Below are positions 42,709-46,184 of a DNA stretch of 46,184 nt, in pieces. Under the pieces are notes generated by a model, which saw only the letters and a program-made list of their open reading frames with translations, was not told the DNA's origin and did not search any database. How positions within the stretch are numbered: the first letter of the stretch is position 1; every line of letters starts with the position of its first letter. A program made the translations under genes and the position numbers. The DNA lies in the NCBI GenBank assembly GCA_913055705.1, contig CAJXKT010000003.1, positions 1-46,184 on the forward strand. Reading direction: 5' to 3'. This stretch comes from an uncultured bacterium (GTDB lineage Bacteria; Planctomycetota; Brocadiia; Brocadiales; Scalinduaceae).

Positions 42709-42768
42709 GTCCCGAAAGTTACGTGTTTCATTGTAATGGACTTTCACAAAAGAAAGGGGTGTGATTAA

Positions 42769-43089
42769 GTGCAAACTACTACAAAGAGAGATTTATGTGA
42801 GAAAATAGTACGAAAAACAAACAATTCACAATTACTTGTCAAAGAAACGATTCAAATGTTCCTGGACAGAATCGTTGAGGAATTGTCACAAGGCAACCGG
42901 ATAGAATTGAGAGACTTTGGTGTATTTGAAGTTAAGAAAAGAGCGGCGAGGAAAGCAAGAAATCCCCGCACCGGAGAAGAAGCCTTTGTACCTGCCAAAA
43001 ATGTCGTTGTTTTCAAGGTGGGGAAATTAATGAAAGAAAGTGTAAACAACAGCACAAGCAACAACTCAAATACAGCAGATCCATCTTAA
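42769..43089 (+). CDS. HU/IHF-family DNA-binding protein
   Basis: 106 aa. The HU core is complete: TKRDLCEKIVRKTNNSQ, MFLDRIVEELSQGNRIELRDFGVFEVKKRAARKARNPRTGEE, AKNVVVFKVGKLMKE. A short Ser/Asn-rich tail follows. The RDFGVFEVK and RNPRTGEE stretches lie between HU and IHF types. Starts at GTG with AAAGGGG about 9 nt upstream. It bends and compacts DNA. Single copy here, own promoter. Confidence 0.93.
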   Translation: MQTTTKRDLCEKIVRKTNNSQLLVKETIQMFLDRIVEELSQGNRIELRDFGVFEVKKRAARKARNPRTGEEAFVPAKNVVVFKVGKLMKESVNNSTSNNSNTADPS

Positions 43090-43281
43090 AATCAGAAATC
43101 ATACCACGGAAAAGCCAGTTTCAGGATCTTTTGTTCCAACTAACACGAGGTTAGTACCATAATAATATTTAACACTTTCTAATAAGTTAAACACTACTGC
43201 CACAACCCCACCTCTATAACATATTCAATCCACACTAAATAAGACAGACTATAACCACCCTTAATCCCATCTAGAAGGTAA

Positions 43282-44451
43282 ATGGAAGAACAGATTTCGA
43301 GTTATATGCAAAGCCAGGAGAATGAAATTGTGCGCCTGGCAGATGAGTTGATTGGCGCTAACACCGTAAATCCACCCGGTAATGAGCGTCTGGCTGTAAA
43401 CATAGTAGAGAAATATTTTAAAACACACGGCATTCGGTACGATATTTTTGAAAAAATTGCAGGAAGAGCAAATATAGTTGGATATATTGGAAATGGGAGC
43501 CCGACATTACTCGTTGCCTGTCACCTGGATGTAGTTCCACCTGGTAATGGATGGGACACAGACCCTTTTAAGTCAGTTGTAAGAAATGGTAGAATTTACG
43601 GACGTGGAGCAAACGATAATAAGGGACAAATGGCTTCCATGTTGGTACTGGCAAAGCTTTTAAAAGACAATGAATCAAGGCTTAATGGTAGTTTCTTATT
43701 AATTGGCGCGGCTGATGAAGAAAAAGGTTCGGACTTAGGGTTAAAATATTTACTTGATGAATGTGGGATATCTGCAGATTTTGCAATTATACCAGACGTG
43801 GCACACAATATGAAAATAATAGACGTTGGAGAGAAAGGAGCTTTATTTCTGAACATAACGTCATACGGTAAACAAGCCCACGGTTCAACACCGGAAAAAG
43901 GTACTAATGCTATATGGAATATGGTTGAGTTACTTAATCAATTAAAGAATATAAAATTCCTGCGCTTGTCTCATGAATTATTTTCCCATCCAACCTTAAA
44001 TCTTGGTACTATCTCTGGTGGAGCAGCACATAATGTCGTTCCTGCCAAATGCGAGGTAAAACTTGATATCCGTTATTTACCGGGTGAGACAGAAAAGGAA
44101 ATAGTGGGCAATATTAATGAGATAATTACTTCAATAAAAAAGAATAATCCAACCTCAAAGTTTGATATTACTGTTGATGCACATCTGCCCCCTACTCAAG
44201 TGCCGGCAGACAATCCGCTGATTAACATAATTGCAATGCATTCTGAATCTGTTCTCGGAGCAAGACCAATACCCATGGGGTTTTCGGGTGTAACGGTAAC
44301 TAAACAACTAATAGAAAAAGGTATTATGGCGGTTGGATTTGGCCCTGGTGACGAAGACCAGTCTCATATAGCAAATGAATCTATAGAGATACAAGAGTTG
44401 ACAAATTTTGGAAAGATTATGGGCCTTATAGTTTTTGATATACTTAAATAA
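43282..44451 (+). CDS. M20-family metallopeptidase (ArgE/DapE-like)
   Basis: 389 aa. Metal-binding motifs: ACHLDVVPPGNGWDTDPF (His/Asp), GRGANDNKGQMASM (Asp), ADEEKGSD (Glu pair), and a late His in QSHIANESIEI; the dimerisation domain lies between. Subfamilies cannot be told by eye: DapE, ArgE, or a carboxypeptidase-like role all fit. Some DapE-annotated homologues have ArgE-like function. Own gene with no operon partner. Confidence 0.9.
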   Translation: MEEQISSYMQSQENEIVRLADELIGANTVNPPGNERLAVNIVEKYFKTHGIRYDIFEKIAGRANIVGYIGNGSPTLLVACHLDVVPPGNGWDTDPFKSVVRNGRIYGRGANDNKGQMASMLVLAKLLKDNESRLNGSFLLIGAADEEKGSDLGLKYLLDECGISADFAIIPDVAHNMKIIDVGEKGALFLNITSYGKQAHGSTPEKGTNAIWNMVELLNQLKNIKFLRLSHELFSHPTLNLGTISGGAAHNVVPAKCEVKLDIRYLPGETEKEIVGNINEIITSIKKNNPTSKFDITVDAHLPPTQVPADNPLINIIAMHSESVLGARPIPMGFSGVTVTKQLIEKGIMAVGFGPGDEDQSHIANESIEIQELTNFGKIMGLIVFDILK

Positions 44452-44609
44452 TTCTGCCTTAAAATATTTTTGAGAAAAATAAAAATCGTCTTGACTCTGA
44501 TTCTATGAAATATATAATTTGGTAATACAAGAGTAAGTGTTGCACATCAGAAAACTTTTTAAGCTTTATAATTAAAGTTTTGTTTTTGCGGTCTATAAAA
44601 GAGTAAAAG

Positions 44610-44792
44610 ATGGTTTCCAATTTCAGGGTACACATAAACAAGAGTCATAAGAAAATGAAAAGGTTGGCTTTCCTGAAAGAACGGTATAAAAAGCTTATAT
44701 TAGAACCTAGAAAAGAGATAGAATCTGAGATAGATAAGGACTTAAAAGAAGAAGAAAGCGTCAAACACTCAAATGTTAAATGTCTTCATTAA
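44610..44792 (+). CDS. Possible small basic protein, 60 aa
   Basis: Lys/Glu-rich, helical throughout (KKMKRLAFLKERYKKLILEP, then EIESEIDKDLKEEE). Weak ribosome-binding site. The charge pattern reads as coding rather than random AT-rich sequence, but an antisense frame of the same size exists partly overlapping (44459-44641), so support is limited. Confidence 0.35.
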   Translation: MVSNFRVHINKSHKKMKRLAFLKERYKKLILEPRKEIESEIDKDLKEEESVKHSNVKCLH

Positions 44793-44918
44793 TAAAATGA
44801 TTAGATTTAACGTTTTCATATTTCGCAACTATTCTAAATCATTCCTAATCAAATATAATACTTTTAACACCATTCCCAAGTAGTGATGAAGTATTTATAA
44901 TTCACTATTCTTTTTTTC

Positions 44919-44947
44919 TTGAAAAATCTTTTTCTGTTTTATATTTT
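44919..44947 (+). promoter_or_regulatory. Promoter candidate for tRNA-Pro
   Basis: TTGAAA (44919-44924), 17-nt spacer, TATTTT (44942-44947). The predicted start near 44954 is 47 nt before the tRNA. Confidence 0.45.
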
Positions 44948-45000
44948 AGTTTTGTTTTAGTAAATACATAATCAACATATTCTGCGAATTTGAATAATGT

Positions 45001-45078
45001 CGGGGCGTGGCTCAGCTTGGCTAGAGTGCCTGCCTTGGGAGCAGGAGGTCGCTGGTTCAAATCCAGTCGCCCCGACCA
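45001..45078 (+). tRNA. tRNA-Pro (TGG)
   Basis: Acceptor CGGGGCG pairs with CGCCCCG, D arm TGGCTCAGCTTGGCT, anticodon stem CCTGC/GCAGG with loop CTTGGGA (anticodon TGG), T arm CTGGTTCAAATCCAG, discriminator A and encoded CCA. The 3' end probably serves as the attachment site for the integrase on its right. Confidence 0.95.
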
Positions 45079-45079
45079 T

Positions 45080-46147
45080 TTAACTCAACAACTTACGACA
45101 TTCTTGATGATTCTCATTTTCATCAATTGTCGCCAAATTGTCGCCAGAATTTAAAATCTGGATAGTAGATCGTAGCTTTTCTGGACTTAAATGGGCATAC
45201 CTCTGAGTAGTTTTAATATCCTTATGCCCAGCCAAACCTCCAACTGAATAAAGATCAGCCCCCCTTTGTACCAACCTTGAACAAAAATCATGGCGGAGGT
45301 CATGGAAGCGAAAGTTCTCAACACCTGCACTCCTACACGTGTCCCTGAAAGACTTACTAATCCACCAATGGCGATAAGGTTTGCTTCCCTCACCATAACC
45401 AAATACATAGTTATTTTTCTTGTCCACAAATAACGTCTTAAGTATATTGTGAACATTCTCACTCATTGGAACACTATGCGGTTCACCATTCTTTGTTCTC
45501 TCCAGGATGATCATCTCAGAGAATGTGTTGACTTCACTCCACTTGAGATAAGCTATGTTTGATAATCTCAAGCCTGTCTCCCTCGCAATCACTACAATGG
45601 GTTTTAACCATTCTGGCAGGGCACTCATTAACTTCTTTTCCTCATCTGGAAAAAGATATCTTACCCGCCTGACATCACCGCTTGGAATCTTAATCCTGGC
45701 AAAAGGGGTCTCATCAACCAATTCCCAATTACGAATAGCCAAATTATAAGCATGACGTAATAGACGAAGCTCGTGGTTGATAGTAACATCCCCCACCCCG
45801 TCCATACGCCTATCCGTAACAAATTTAGCTATATGACTGGGTTTTACATCACTGAGTAACTTCTTACCAAAACACTGAAGTATCCTTTTTGAGAAATAGA
45901 TGTCGTTTTTGTAGGTAATTGCTCCCTTGTTTGGTTTAGAATGCTCAGCAAGGTATTTATCAATCAGGATTGCAACAGTTATCTTGTTCCCTTTGGGTTT
46001 CTTAAAGAAGGAACCTTCAATAATCTCCGTCCTGATTTTTGCCTCTCTCGCTTGAGCAGATTTTCGATTGCGTGTTCCAAGGCTTTTTTCTACCTTTTTA
46101 CCGTCATGCCGTATTTTAGTCCACCAAATTTGGCCTCTTAAAAACAT
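45080..46147 (-). CDS. Tyrosine recombinase / phage-type integrase
   Basis: 355 aa. N-terminal arm-binding and SAM-like core-binding domain (TYKNDIYFSKRILQCFGKK), then the catalytic domain: Arg in ETGLRLSNIAYL, HxxR in FHDLRHDFCSRLV, His in GLAGHKDIKTTQRYAHLS with the nucleophilic Tyr near the end. It catalyses site-specific integration and excision. Stop codon TAA begins 2 bp after the tRNA-Pro CCA and the gene points at the tRNA. Start ATG has GGGAGG 6 nt upstream. Probably the first gene of an integrated element extending right, beyond the window. Confidence 0.93.
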   Translation of the reverse strand: MFLRGQIWWTKIRHDGKKVEKSLGTRNRKSAQAREAKIRTEIIEGSFFKKPKGNKITVAILIDKYLAEHSKPNKGAITYKNDIYFSKRILQCFGKKLLSDVKPSHIAKFVTDRRMDGVGDVTINHELRLLRHAYNLAIRNWELVDETPFARIKIPSGDVRRVRYLFPDEEKKLMSALPEWLKPIVVIARETGLRLSNIAYLKWSEVNTFSEMIILERTKNGEPHSVPMSENVHNILKTLFVDKKNNYVFGYGEGSKPYRHWWISKSFRDTCRSAGVENFRFHDLRHDFCSRLVQRGADLYSVGGLAGHKDIKTTQRYAHLSPEKLRSTIQILNSGDNLATIDENENHQECRKLLS

Positions 46148-46184
46148 GATAAACCTCCCTTCCGAAGCCTGAACAGTGTCTGCA

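Noticed and set aside
44459-44641. 60-aa minus-strand ORF near 44.5 kb
   Set aside because: AT-rich Phe/Tyr/Ile-rich frame without a ribosome-binding site; it looks like chance.
1-46184. CRISPR array, toxin-antitoxin pair or known defence system
   Set aside because: No regular spaced repeats and no matching proteins were found in the window; any such cargo could lie right of 46184.

Overview
The window is an AT-rich bacterial chromosome segment, densely packed with housekeeping and biosynthetic genes plus a few accessory pieces. The gene set suggests a Gram-negative-type envelope: an OmpA-family lipoprotein, prepilin peptidase, UppP and SppA. It also points to a free-living autotroph-like metabolism with de novo purine, pyrimidine, histidine, aromatic amino acid, thiamine and B12 steps. 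Several features fit a deep-branching planctomycete, possibly of the anammox order Brocadiales: low GC, PyrB with PyrI, an archaeal-type phosphoglycerate mutase, PurS-like domains fused to PurL, an isolated NuoE/NuoF pair, and many starts without a clear Shine-Dalgarno. No anammox marker gene is present, so the assignment is an inference of moderate to low confidence.

Region 1 (195-14646, minus strand) is one continuous run of twelve genes: tyrA, purL, purQ, nuoE, nuoF, a P-loop protein, recJ, prepilin peptidase, an OmpA-like lipoprotein, hisH, hisA and an EF-G-like GTPase. Neighbours overlap or lie within about 50 bp. Divergent promoters sit between tyrA and accA.

Region 2 (14866-19469, plus strand) carries accA with a lysine-rich repeat at its N-terminus, a micro-ORF, an unknown 173-aa protein, purN and a long exported TPR protein followed by a TPR remnant. 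Region 3 (19470-25585) holds a GC-rich repeat, tRNA-Cys and tRNA-Leu behind a strong promoter, a coiled-coil protein, pyrBI, apgM converging on and overlapping miaB, a DCC thioredoxin-like protein and a small protein. Region 4 (25794-32689) starts with a MITE-like element. It continues on the minus strand with an SDR protein, cobO, a glutamine amidotransferase, thiC, rluB, a MetG-beta-like tRNA-binding protein and truA, then an unexplained structured intergenic sequence and a cluster of very small ORFs.

Region 5 (32936-44451) is mostly plus strand: a secreted DUF1566 protein, a membrane HExxH protein, ogt, uppP, a CPBP protease, ubiX, sppA, cobT, cinA, an HU-family protein and an M20 peptidase. 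Two tRNA-Ser genes, a bifunctional-nuclease-family gene and rpmH (L34, too short for the ORF track) lie on the minus strand. Region 6 (44793-46184) is tRNA-Pro with a tyrosine recombinase whose stop codon begins two bases after the tRNA CCA. This is probably the left edge of an integrated element running out of the window.

I saw no CRISPR array, no rRNA, no insertion sequence transposase and no obvious defence system. The most unusual items are the accA tandem repeat, the double PurS-PurL fusion, the hairpin sequence at about 31.8-31.9 kb, the 147-bp MITE-like element and the tRNA-Pro/integrase junction.
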